From NCBI GenBank assembly GCA_003153295.1, contig PLXY01000011.1, positions 366,055 to 430,054 on the forward strand: 64,000 nucleotides of DNA, in the 5' to 3' direction. The stretch comes from Parachlamydiales bacterium. GTDB taxonomy: Bacteria > Chlamydiota > Chlamydiia > Chlamydiales > Rhabdochlamydiaceae. The position numbers and the translations under genes are program-made. The notes beneath the pieces are model-generated. The model ran no database searches. It had not been told where the DNA came from and saw nothing but the letters and a program-made list of their open reading frames with translations. Shown here piece by piece: positions 7,982 to 15,541 of the stretch (its first letter is position 1; each line of letters starts with the position of its first letter).

Positions 7982-8662
7982 TTAACGCTTATCGTGGACG
8001 CGGAAATGAGCACGGCGGTTTTGGGACCATGCATCAGGATTATGTCCTGTATCAAATGGTTTTTCTTTCCCGTAAGAAATCGTATGCAACTGATCTGGAT
8101 TGACTCCTTCTTTAACGAGGAGCGACCGAACAGAACTGGCCCGTCGGGTACCTAAAGATAAATTGTAAGCTTCAGGACCGCGCTCATCGCAATATCCTTC
8201 AACGATCACATAGGTACTTGGATGTGCCTTCATATAAGAGGCTATGCGGCGGATAGATTCCATATATTCTTTACTCTTCACAGTGTGTTCGTCAGTACTG
8301 AAGAAAACAGGTTTGAAGATAGAAGCGAGTTCCCCTTTAGGATTGTCAAAATGCTCAACTGATGGAATTCCACCCTCACCCAGGCCTCGGCTGGGTTGTG
8401 GAACAGATCTCTCGGCAAATTGAGTTTTCAGATCATCTTCATTGAGAGGAATAAATTCTTCATCCACAGGGCCTGCGAGTCCGTCGCCTTTGTTGGAGTT
8501 ATTGTCCCAAAGCGCGGAAGAGTTTTGATTGCCCGATTTATATTTGTCGCCGACTGTTTGATTGTCATCCCAAATATTACCTGATCTGTTTTGACATCCT
8601 GTCGCTAGAAGCGCGCAAAGAGTCCAGAATCCCACTTGCACTATAGCTTTTGATTTTTTCAT
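7982..8662 (-). CDS. pal: Peptidoglycan-associated lipoprotein Pal
   Basis: 226 residues. Lipobox LLATGC puts the lipidated cysteine at residue 23. A polar, Asn/Asp-rich linker follows (about 24-105), then an OmpA-like domain (about 110-225) with the peptidoglycan-binding pattern EGYCDERGPEAYNLSLGTRRASSVRSLL. It anchors the outer membrane to peptidoglycan and works with TolB. The linker is longer than in E. coli Pal (173 aa). It sits between tolB and the LysM lipoprotein gene in one minus-strand operon. Confidence 0.95.
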   Translation of the reverse strand: MKKSKAIVQVGFWTLCALLATGCQNRSGNIWDDNQTVGDKYKSGNQNSSALWDNNSNKGDGLAGPVDEEFIPLNEDDLKTQFAERSVPQPSRGLGEGGIPSVEHFDNPKGELASIFKPVFFSTDEHTVKSKEYMESIRRIASYMKAHPSTYVIVEGYCDERGPEAYNLSLGTRRASSVRSLLVKEGVNPDQLHTISYGKEKPFDTGHNPDAWSQNRRAHFRVHDKR

Positions 8663-8680
8663 GTTCTTGTCCTTGTTAAA

Positions 8681-10045
8681 TTAACGTGTTCCCCAGGCCG
8701 GATAATGCTTTATTCCCGCACCGTGAGAAATTTTCACCACGTCCGGCTGGTTTAAATTTACTGTATATAATTCTGATATATGGCCATCTGTCGAGTTAAA
8801 GACTAGATGTTTGCTATCGGGGGCCCAGGAGGGGTTTTCTTTATTCCCTGTCCCGTCAGTCAGCTGCCACTCTTCTCTGCTCTCGAAGTCGTAAATCCAA
8901 ATCTGCCTTGTTCCCTTTGTTTTAGCACTGTAGGCTAATTTCTTTCCATCAGGAGACCAAGCAGGACATGAATTCTCATGATTTTGCTTTGTAATCAGAA
9001 CAGGTGTTGGGCGTTTGGTATTGAAAGTTGCAGGAATGACATAAATCCTTGGCGCCCCGTCCTTATCGGAAACAAAAGCAAGCCGCGATCCGTCAGGACT
9101 AAAAGTCGGCGAAGCTTGGGTAGAACGGGGATAAGAAAAAAGCTGAACCGGTTTTCCCGTTTCACCTTTTTCAGGATGAAATTCTTGTAGAAAAAGATCT
9201 GTCCTTCCGTCCGCTTTTCCGGCTGCATCGCAAATAAACGCGACTTTATCCCGTTGAGGGGAAATAGCTGGCAGCAGCTGATTTCCGCGCAAATCAATAA
9301 GTCTTTTACCCACCCCTTCATTGAAAGAGGCGATAAAGACTTTCGGCTGACCTACTTTATAGGAGACATAGAGAAATCGGTCATTAGCATATTTAGTGCT
9401 CGTGGGTATAAAAACGGGTGTGATGCAATAGCTTCCTTCCCGCGTCAACTGTTTGGGGTTGCCGCCGTCCCAGTCGCAAGACCAGATTTCAGATACCCAC
9501 TTGTCTTGATTTTTTTGTTTGGCAGCGTAGAGGATACGGGTATTTGCAATGCCCGCCTCTCCATATAGAGTTTTATAGATTGCATCGGCAAGGCGGTGGA
9601 TTTGCACTCTGTCTTTGGATAAAATCCCGGACAAGGCGATTTCAGGAAATTGCTTTAAAGAGCTGGTTTGGGAAGAGAAGAGCATCAAAGAAAGGGATTT
9701 ATTGCGGATCTCTCCTTTAAGCACATGCAGGACGCCCCAATTTTTCCAAGTCGCAGAATGAAACCGAAGAGAGGGTGTGCTCTGAGCCAATGCTTTTTCT
9801 TTCAAGTCATGGACTGGAAGGACTTTGGTGGAACTATTATGACTAAAGTCAAAATTGAGAACAGACTCTAATTGGGCTAGATAATCATTTGGAAGCGACT
9901 GATCCGAGCTTTGAAATTTACTAATATAGACAGGTTCTAAAGGACTGGTAGTACTCAAGTAGATGCGGATTTCTTCTTGCGGAGCCTCAGCGCCGCAGGC
10001 AGTGCCAACTAACAATAGAGATAAATACAAAGTTTTAAAGTTCAT
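8681..10045 (-). CDS. tolB: Tol-Pal protein TolB
   Basis: 454 residues with a signal peptide (cleavage near residue 18, VGTACGAEA; a cysteine at 17 could alternatively be lipidated). The N-terminal alpha/beta domain is followed by WD40-like beta-propeller repeats, seen as recurring ISPQRDKVAFICD, FSPDGSRLAFVSDKDG, WSPDGKKLAYSAK and WAPDSKHLVFNST. TolB shuttles between Pal and the TolA complex in the periplasm. Its start overlaps the end of the TolA-like gene by 11 bases, indicating translational coupling. Confidence 0.95.
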   Translation of the reverse strand: MNFKTLYLSLLLVGTACGAEAPQEEIRIYLSTTSPLEPVYISKFQSSDQSLPNDYLAQLESVLNFDFSHNSSTKVLPVHDLKEKALAQSTPSLRFHSATWKNWGVLHVLKGEIRNKSLSLMLFSSQTSSLKQFPEIALSGILSKDRVQIHRLADAIYKTLYGEAGIANTRILYAAKQKNQDKWVSEIWSCDWDGGNPKQLTREGSYCITPVFIPTSTKYANDRFLYVSYKVGQPKVFIASFNEGVGKRLIDLRGNQLLPAISPQRDKVAFICDAAGKADGRTDLFLQEFHPEKGETGKPVQLFSYPRSTQASPTFSPDGSRLAFVSDKDGAPRIYVIPATFNTKRPTPVLITKQNHENSCPAWSPDGKKLAYSAKTKGTRQIWIYDFESREEWQLTDGTGNKENPSWAPDSKHLVFNSTDGHISELYTVNLNQPDVVKISHGAGIKHYPAWGTR

Positions 10046-10811
10046 TACAAAATGTTAGCGTAAATGTTTTTTCTTTATCCAATATTAAGGGAAATTTTAA
10101 TAGCGGCAGATGTTTTTCAAGATAAGTTTTATTTTTTTGACTCTCAGCTTGCAAAACAATTAAACGCGTAACATTCCCATCTTTTTTTACAGTCAATTGG
10201 ATTTTGACCTCTCCAAACTCTGGAAGGTTCAAGGAAGTGTGAAGAAAAGAGACCAAAGTTTCCTCTTCTGTTCCTTCCCCTTCATCCATTTCTCCCCAAT
10301 CGGGAAAAGGGATTTTCGAAGGAGACGAACCCTTCATTTGAGGTACGTCCAATTTTGACTGCGGCTTAGAATATACTTTGTCGTCAATTTTTGCGAGAGC
10401 TTCATCAATTTCTTTCCAAACTTTATCAGGAGCCGCAGCTTTAGGCTTTTTTGGTTTCCCTTTCTCCACCATCGCTGGTTTTTTTTGATTTGCAATCGGT
10501 TTGGATTTCACGGGAGCAGCTTTAGTTGCGGTAGCTTTTGTGGATGCTGTCTCTTTTTTGACTTCTTTTTTCTTTGTTACAGGTGGAGAAGCTGCAGCCG
10601 GCTGAGAAGCTGCCGTTTTTTTAGAGGGGCGAGCCGCGACAGCAGCAGTCGTTTTTGGTGCAGATCGAGTTTTAGTTTGAACTTTGGGTTGGATCGTACG
10701 GACCGCGATATGTTTCTTAGGAGAAGTCGATTTTTTGACTGGGGAAAAACAGAGCAGGAAAATCATCAGAAGGTGAATGGAAGTGACAACTAGAGCGATT
10801 TTCTTTTGCAT
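10035..10811 (-). CDS. TolA/TonB-like periplasm-spanning protein
   Basis: 258 residues. One N-terminal membrane anchor (about 4-23), then a long Lys/Ala/Pro-rich segment (about 28-130) typical of the extended rod of TolA or TonB, and a C-terminal globular part (about 185-258) with a TonB-like pattern (EVKIQLTVKKDGNVTRLIVLQAES). It would transmit the proton-motive force from ExbB/ExbD to TolB-Pal. Position between exbD and tolB supports a TolA role although sequence similarity is only compositional. Confidence 0.8.
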   Translation of the reverse strand: MQKKIALVVTSIHLLMIFLLCFSPVKKSTSPKKHIAVRTIQPKVQTKTRSAPKTTAAVAARPSKKTAASQPAAASPPVTKKKEVKKETASTKATATKAAPVKSKPIANQKKPAMVEKGKPKKPKAAAPDKVWKEIDEALAKIDDKVYSKPQSKLDVPQMKGSSPSKIPFPDWGEMDEGEGTEEETLVSFLHTSLNLPEFGEVKIQLTVKKDGNVTRLIVLQAESQKNKTYLEKHLPLLKFPLILDKEKTFTLTFCNEL

Positions 10812-10816
10812 TCATT

Positions 10817-11233
10817 TTAACTCGGTTTCAAAATGACATCAACTTGTTCGAACCCTGCCATCTCAACGGCGTTTTTTACATTTTGATAGGTGCCAAAACA
10901 AGCACGCTTGTCTTGAAATAATTGTGGGATGCGATGGTTCCCTTGCTTACGGGACTCTTTCAATAAATGCGTAAGTTGTTCAGTGGTGACGCATTTTCCA
11001 TGAAACCAGATCGTGTTATCGGGATGCACATGAATGGTAAGAGAGCTGTTTTCTGTGCTAGCGGCTTGTTTATTAGGAGTCGCCGCTGCGCTAGCCAGTT
11101 CAACCCGGTCGAGCTCAAGCATCGGAGCGATCAATATAAAAATAATGAGAACCACAAACACGACGTCGATCAGCGGCGTCAAATTAATGGTGGCCTCTTC
11201 ATGTTCAGTAGGTATGGTACGATTTCTTCTCAT
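10817..11233 (-). CDS. exbD: ExbD/TolR-type biopolymer transport protein
   Basis: 138 residues. A single membrane helix (about 18-40) carries the essential aspartate in TPLIDVVFVVLIIFIL (D23). The C-terminal periplasmic domain is the usual ExbD/TolR size. It forms the proton channel with ExbB/TolQ. Its ATG overlaps the exbB stop by four bases. Confidence 0.93.
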   Translation of the reverse strand: MRRNRTIPTEHEEATINLTPLIDVVFVVLIIFILIAPMLELDRVELASAAATPNKQAASTENSSLTIHVHPDNTIWFHGKCVTTEQLTHLLKESRKQGNHRIPQLFQDKRACFGTYQNVKNAVEMAGFEQVDVILKPS

Positions 11234-11976
11234 TCGACTTTACGATATTGAAGTTCAATATTTGAAAGAAGAAGCGTTAAAAAATCGTCCATATCGGAAG
11301 CGTAATTGCGGACGGAATTTTTTAAATAATTGTAAGCAATCAGAGCAGGGATGGCAATGATCAGGCCGAGCACTGTTGTTGCAAGGGCCGTGGAAAGTCC
11401 ACCGAGGATAGAAGTATTCGTGCTTACAGCTCCCCCGTCTTGCAGTCCTGAAAAGGTCATCAAAATCCCCCACACGGTTCCGAGAAGGCCCATGAAAGGA
11501 GCCAGTGTGACAATCGTCGACAAAACAAAAAGATTTTTTTCTAAACTTTTATTTTTCGCAGAAATGGTTGCAGTGACATGAGATTCTAAAAGCTCTAAAT
11601 CAGACGGAGTTAAATAAACAGGAGCTTTTACATTCGTTTGAGAAATAAAATAATGGTTTTTATTCAATACTTCGATTGTTTTTTGTTTAACTGAACTGTA
11701 GATATCGGCAAACGGATGAGGAATGGAAGGAGAAGAAGCTTGTGGAAGCTGAGATACATCTAAAGCCAGCACCGGATTTTTGCTTTCTGCAACGGCTTTT
11801 TGAAAAGCTTCTGACAATCGGTTCACCTGACGTATCATATAGGTTTTATGGAGAAGAACAATCCAACAAATCATCGACAATGCAATTAACGCAAGGATGA
11901 TCAATTTGCCAAAAAAATCGGACTGCGTATACGCAATGATAAATGCGTTCATTGAACCCAATAGTGGAGCATGCAT
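11230..11976 (-). CDS. exbB: ExbB/TolQ-type proton channel protein
   Basis: 248 residues from the ATG at 11976, which has GAGG six bases upstream. A further ATG nine codons earlier (12003) lies on the predicted transcription start side of a strong promoter and has no ribosome site, so I reject it. Three membrane helices (about 15-37, 150-172, 192-217) with the signature FMGLLGTVWGILMTF and GLSTALATTVLGLIIAIPALIAYNY. First gene of the Tol-Pal operon, energising TolA with ExbD. Confidence 0.93.
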   Translation of the reverse strand: MHAPLLGSMNAFIIAYTQSDFFGKLIILALIALSMICWIVLLHKTYMIRQVNRLSEAFQKAVAESKNPVLALDVSQLPQASSPSIPHPFADIYSSVKQKTIEVLNKNHYFISQTNVKAPVYLTPSDLELLESHVTATISAKNKSLEKNLFVLSTIVTLAPFMGLLGTVWGILMTFSGLQDGGAVSTNTSILGGLSTALATTVLGLIIAIPALIAYNYLKNSVRNYASDMDDFLTLLLSNIELQYRKVE

Positions 11977-12003
11977 AATAAACCTCGTGGAGGGAATAAT
12001 CAT

Positions 12004-12032
12004 ATTGTATATGGCCAGCGTCTTCAGAACAA
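12004..12032 (-). promoter_or_regulatory. Sigma-70-type promoter for the exbB/Tol-Pal operon
   Basis: Reading on the minus strand, -35 TTGTTC (12027-12032), a 17-nt spacer and -10 TACAAT (12004-12009). Transcription would start near 11997, giving a short leader before the exbB ATG at 11976. Confidence 0.6.
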
Positions 12033-12090
12033 GTCTTGATATTTAGCTATAATCGATAACTCGTTGTTTTTAAAGAACTTATATATTAAT

Positions 12091-12180
12091 CTTACGCCAA
12101 ATAGATAAATAGCTGATTGGCGTAAGTTATTTCGTTGTGTCCATCTTACGCCAAATGGTAAAATAACGATTGTGCGTAAG
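12091..12180. repeat. Two direct copies of a 36-bp palindromic repeat
   Basis: Copies at 12091-12126 and 12145-12180 both begin CTTACGCCAAAT and end GCGTAAG. They agree at most positions and each is an imperfect palindrome (outer stem CTTACGCC/GGCGTAAG). An 18-nt spacer separates them. They end 20 bases before the GTG of the ATPase gene, so they lie in its promoter region. They could be operator sites, or ends of the element that brought the ATPase in. Confidence 0.8.
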
Positions 12181-12199
12181 ATGGTTTGGAGGAAAAAAA

Positions 12200-13651
12200 G
12201 TGGGCAAGGATAATTTATTTATAGGCAGAAAACAGGAATTGCAAAACCTAAGACTTCTTTTGGCTAGGAATACCGCGGCGCTTGTTGTCATCAAAGGTCG
12301 TAGGCGGATAGGAAAAAGCCGGTTGATTGAGGAGTTTGCAAAGGGCAAAAATTTTTTGCGGTTTGAAGGAATTGCGCCAACTAGAAAAACAACGGCGCAG
12401 GCACAGAGAGGGGAATTTGCCCGTCAAATTAACAAACAACTGGGGATTCCAGGCTTAGAGAATCTAAAAGATTGGGGTGATTTATTCACCATCGTGGCGG
12501 AAGCGACTAAAAAAGAAGAGATTATTATTTTATTCGATGAGATCACCTGGATGGGATCTAGAGATCCTGTCTTTTTGGGCAAACTCAAAATCATATGGGA
12601 TCAATATTTTCAGAAAAATCCTAATCTTATCCTTATTCTTTGTGGCTCGATGTCTTCCTGGATTGAAAAAAATATCATCAGCAGTACAGGTTTTCTCGGA
12701 CGAATTTCGCTCAAGCTAACTCTGAATGAATTATCTTTGAATGAATGCAATTTATTATTGGAGGCGCATAATTTTAAGGGTTCTGCGCAAGAAAAATTCC
12801 AAGCTTTGGCGGTCACGGGCGGTGTTCCTTGGTATCTTGAGCAGATCAATCCCCTCTTAACTGCCAAAGAAAATATTCGAAAACTTTGTTTTGAGCCTGA
12901 TGGACTTTTCGTTGAAGAATTTAAGTATATCTTCCTTGATTTATTTGGGAAACGACTGTCAATCTGTAAGAAAATTGTAGAGGCGCTGAAAGGCGGCTCA
13001 AAAGAATATGAAGAAATTGCAAAATCTATCGAATATCCTAGCGGAGGCCCTTTAAGTGACTATCTCGATGATCTGATCATCTCCGGATTTTTGGAAAGAG
13101 AGCATACTTGGTCTCTAGAGTCCGGCGAAGAATTAAAACCGAGTAAGTATCGAATCCGCGATAACTACCTGAGATACTACCTCAAATTTATTTCACCCTC
13201 TTTGAGAAAGATTAAAAAAGGTCTTTTTAAAACGGTATCTCCATTTGACATGCCCGGTTGGGAAGGTGTAATGGGTCTTCAATTTGAGAATCTTGTTTTG
13301 AATAATAGGATGTCGATCTGGAAGTCCTTAGGACTGCGAGTCGAAGATATTGTCTTCGAGAATCCGTATTTTCAGTCCAAGAATTCCAAGCAAGCAGGTT
13401 GTCAAATTGACTACATGATCCAAACCCGGTTTAAAAATCTCTACATCTGTGAAATTAAGTTTTCTCGGAAGCCTATTTCTATTGAAGTCATTCAAGAAAT
13501 GCAGAAAAAGCTAAAAACACTCAAGATTCCCAAGGGTTTTGCCTTGCTGCCCGTTCTCATCCATGTCAATGGCATCAGCCGATCTCTTAAAGAAATGGAT
13601 TTTTTCTCTCAAATACTCGATTTTAGTGACAATTTGATGGGACAGGTTTAA
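12200..13651 (+). CDS. AAA ATPase with C-terminal DUF234/PD-(D/E)XK domain
   Basis: 483 residues from GTG 12200, nine bases after a strong GGAGG; the frame is open from 12170 but has no ribosome site there. An ATPase_2-type domain covers about 1-230: Walker A IKGRRRIGKSR (31-41, K39) and Walker B IIILFDEITW (about 103-112). A winged-helix part follows, then a DUF234-like C-terminus with nuclease-fold residues D404 (QIDYM), E418 and K420 (EIKFS). Members are common in archaea and expanded in some intracellular bacteria; their function is unsettled. The gene interrupts an otherwise chlamydial neighbourhood between exbB and tatD and is preceded by paired palindromes, consistent with lateral arrival. 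Confidence 0.85.
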   Translation: MGKDNLFIGRKQELQNLRLLLARNTAALVVIKGRRRIGKSRLIEEFAKGKNFLRFEGIAPTRKTTAQAQRGEFARQINKQLGIPGLENLKDWGDLFTIVAEATKKEEIIILFDEITWMGSRDPVFLGKLKIIWDQYFQKNPNLILILCGSMSSWIEKNIISSTGFLGRISLKLTLNELSLNECNLLLEAHNFKGSAQEKFQALAVTGGVPWYLEQINPLLTAKENIRKLCFEPDGLFVEEFKYIFLDLFGKRLSICKKIVEALKGGSKEYEEIAKSIEYPSGGPLSDYLDDLIISGFLEREHTWSLESGEELKPSKYRIRDNYLRYYLKFISPSLRKIKKGLFKTVSPFDMPGWEGVMGLQFENLVLNNRMSIWKSLGLRVEDIVFENPYFQSKNSKQAGCQIDYMIQTRFKNLYICEIKFSRKPISIEVIQEMQKKLKTLKIPKGFALLPVLIHVNGISRSLKEMDFFSQILDFSDNLMGQV

Positions 13652-13748
13652 AAACCTGTAAATTGAGCCAAAAAGATTAAAAAGGGCTTCTTAGAAATGA
13701 AATGGAAATGCCGTTTTTATTATAGTTGTGGGGTTTAGGGGTCTAATT

Positions 13749-14531
13749 ATGTTCATCGATTCGCACGCTCATCTCACCGTTCCGTCCGTTGTCGATCATG
13801 TCGAAGAGATCTTACAACGAGCTCAACAAAAAAATGTTAAAGCCATTGTCAATATCTGCATCGATCCTTCCAGTCTTGAAAAAGGAATCCATTTAGCCGA
13901 GCGACATAACTGGATCTTCAATGCAGCCGCGACAACGCCCCATGATGTCGAAAAAGAAGGAGAGCTTTTTTTTCCTACCGTTGAAAAAAATGCGCATGAA
14001 GGGAAATTAATGGCGATCGGTGAAACAGGACTCGACTACCATTATCAACATTCACCTATTTTTAGTCAGAAAGCCTACCTTATTCGGTATTTTGCTTTAG
14101 CCGTAGCCGCGAAACTGCCGATTATTTTTCATTGCCGTGATGCTTTTAAAGATCTTTTTGAACTCTCGGATCATCACTATCAAGGCCGGCCCGCTGTTCT
14201 TCACTGCTTTACCGGGACTCTAGAAGAAGCGAAAGAGTGTCTTGAAAGAGGTTGGATCATTTCGCTGAGCGGGATCATCACTTTTAAAAAATCAGCGCTT
14301 CTGCGTGAAATAGCAGCCTACGTCCCTTTAGACCGGCTTTTCATTGAGACAGATACACCTTATTTAGCGCCCCAATCTAGACGCGGCAAGAGCAATGAAC
14401 CGAGTTATATTGATGAAACTGCAAGAGCTATTGCAGAGGCCAAAGGAATTTCTATTGAAGAAGTTGCACGAGTGACAGCGAAAAACGCCTCTCAATTTTT
14501 TTCTTTTCCAAAACGTATATTGAGTGTTTAA
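13749..14531 (+). CDS. tatD: TatD-family metal-dependent DNase
   Basis: 260 residues from ATG 13749, with AGGGG upstream (the frame extends to a GTG at 13728 without support). TIM-barrel hydrolase metal ligands are all visible: DSHAHL (H6, H8), GETGLD (Glu), HCRD, HCFTG and ETDTPYLAP (Asp). It is probably a 3'-5' exonuclease or deoxyribonuclease of the TatD/YcfH group. It is next to sdhC, as in Chlamydia, and the ten-base gap suggests co-transcription with sdhCAB. Confidence 0.93.
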   Translation: MFIDSHAHLTVPSVVDHVEEILQRAQQKNVKAIVNICIDPSSLEKGIHLAERHNWIFNAAATTPHDVEKEGELFFPTVEKNAHEGKLMAIGETGLDYHYQHSPIFSQKAYLIRYFALAVAAKLPIIFHCRDAFKDLFELSDHHYQGRPAVLHCFTGTLEEAKECLERGWIISLSGIITFKKSALLREIAAYVPLDRLFIETDTPYLAPQSRRGKSNEPSYIDETARAIAEAKGISIEEVARVTAKNASQFFSFPKRILSV

Positions 14532-14540
14532 TAGCAGGAT

Positions 14541-15536
14541 ATGACTTCCCAGACACAATCACTTCCGAGTGCATTTATATGGAGACGGCTCCATTCATTG
14601 ATGGGACTATGGCTTGTCCTTTTTCTCATTGAACATTTGCTCGTCAATTCTCAAGCAGCTCTTTTGCTGGGTGATAATGCCCAAGGTTTTGTCAGCGGCG
14701 TCAATGCGATTCACAATCTTCCCTACTTGTCCGTGATCGAATTCTTTTTGCTCGGAGTGCCGATCGCTATCCATGGGATTTGGGGTGTTAAATATTTATT
14801 GACGAGCAAATTCAATTCTCACCGGACAAATGGGACTGCTCCTTCTTTAGAGAAATACGGTCGCAATCATGCATTTACTTGGCAGCGGCTGACATCGTGG
14901 ATCTTGCTTATTGGTATTATTCTCCATGTGGCCAAATTCCGTTTTATCGATTATCCTGATTCTGTCAATCAAGGGGAAAATTCTTATTATTTTATTCCTG
15001 TCACCGTTGATAAAGGACTCTATACTGTTGCAGCCCGTTTAGGAGTCACGCTCTACAGTCCCGATCAGATTACATTAGAGAGAAAAGAGTTCGAAGACCG
15101 GCAGGATGAACAAGCTTTAGTCGTTGCTTCTCAAACATTTCCTGATAGCCGTGTCTACGATCACCAGCAGCAGGTGATTTTAACTTCGGCTCAAAGCTAC
15201 CAGCAAAAACTTCAATGGCTGGAAGTGTTAGAAAAACAAAAAGTTGAACGTGGTGAAGTGGTTGCTGTCGCCAAAGATTTCGGGACTGCCTCCGTTTTGG
15301 CCGTCCGCGATACCTTTAAAAGTCCTCTCTATGTGGGGCTATATACCATTTTTGTCTTAGCTGCATGCTTTCACGGATTTAATGGCCTTTGGACTTTTTG
15401 CATCACATGGGGAGTCGTCCTTCGGGTTGCGGCCCAGAAAAAAGTTTTGGGTTTCTCGTGGGCTCTGATGATCATCGTGACATTTTTAGGCCTCGCTGCC
15501 ATTTGGGGCACTTACTGGCTGAACCTGAAGGCTTAA
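14541..15536 (+). CDS. sdhC: Succinate dehydrogenase cytochrome b subunit
   Basis: 331 residues, five predicted helices, the B. subtilis-type single-subunit diheme anchor. Haem-ligand histidines are likely in FLIEHLLVNSQA, AIHGIWGVKY, RNHAFTWQR, GIILHVAKFRF and ACFHGFNGLW. B. subtilis SdhC is about 200 residues; the excess here is a hydrophilic insertion of about 100 residues (roughly 140-245) between the third and fourth helices, containing a coiled-coil-like stretch. Such long loops are seen in chlamydial SdhC-type proteins as far as I recall. It anchors SdhA/SdhB and reduces quinone. Confidence 0.88.
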   Translation: MTSQTQSLPSAFIWRRLHSLMGLWLVLFLIEHLLVNSQAALLLGDNAQGFVSGVNAIHNLPYLSVIEFFLLGVPIAIHGIWGVKYLLTSKFNSHRTNGTAPSLEKYGRNHAFTWQRLTSWILLIGIILHVAKFRFIDYPDSVNQGENSYYFIPVTVDKGLYTVAARLGVTLYSPDQITLERKEFEDRQDEQALVVASQTFPDSRVYDHQQQVILTSAQSYQQKLQWLEVLEKQKVERGEVVAVAKDFGTASVLAVRDTFKSPLYVGLYTIFVLAACFHGFNGLWTFCITWGVVLRVAAQKKVLGFSWALMIIVTFLGLAAIWGTYWLNLKA

Positions 15537-15541
15537 ATTTT

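Noticed and set aside
11977-12003. Earlier ATG for exbB
   Set aside because: No ribosome site, and it would be at or before the transcription start predicted from the promoter at 12004-12032.
12091-12180. CRISPR-like pair of repeats
   Set aside because: Only two copies with an 18-nt spacer, each palindromic, and no cas genes. They fit an operator or mobile-element repeat better.
15389-15541. N-terminal extension of sdhA
   Set aside because: It lies inside sdhC in another frame. The FAD-binding N-terminus begins properly at ATG 15542.
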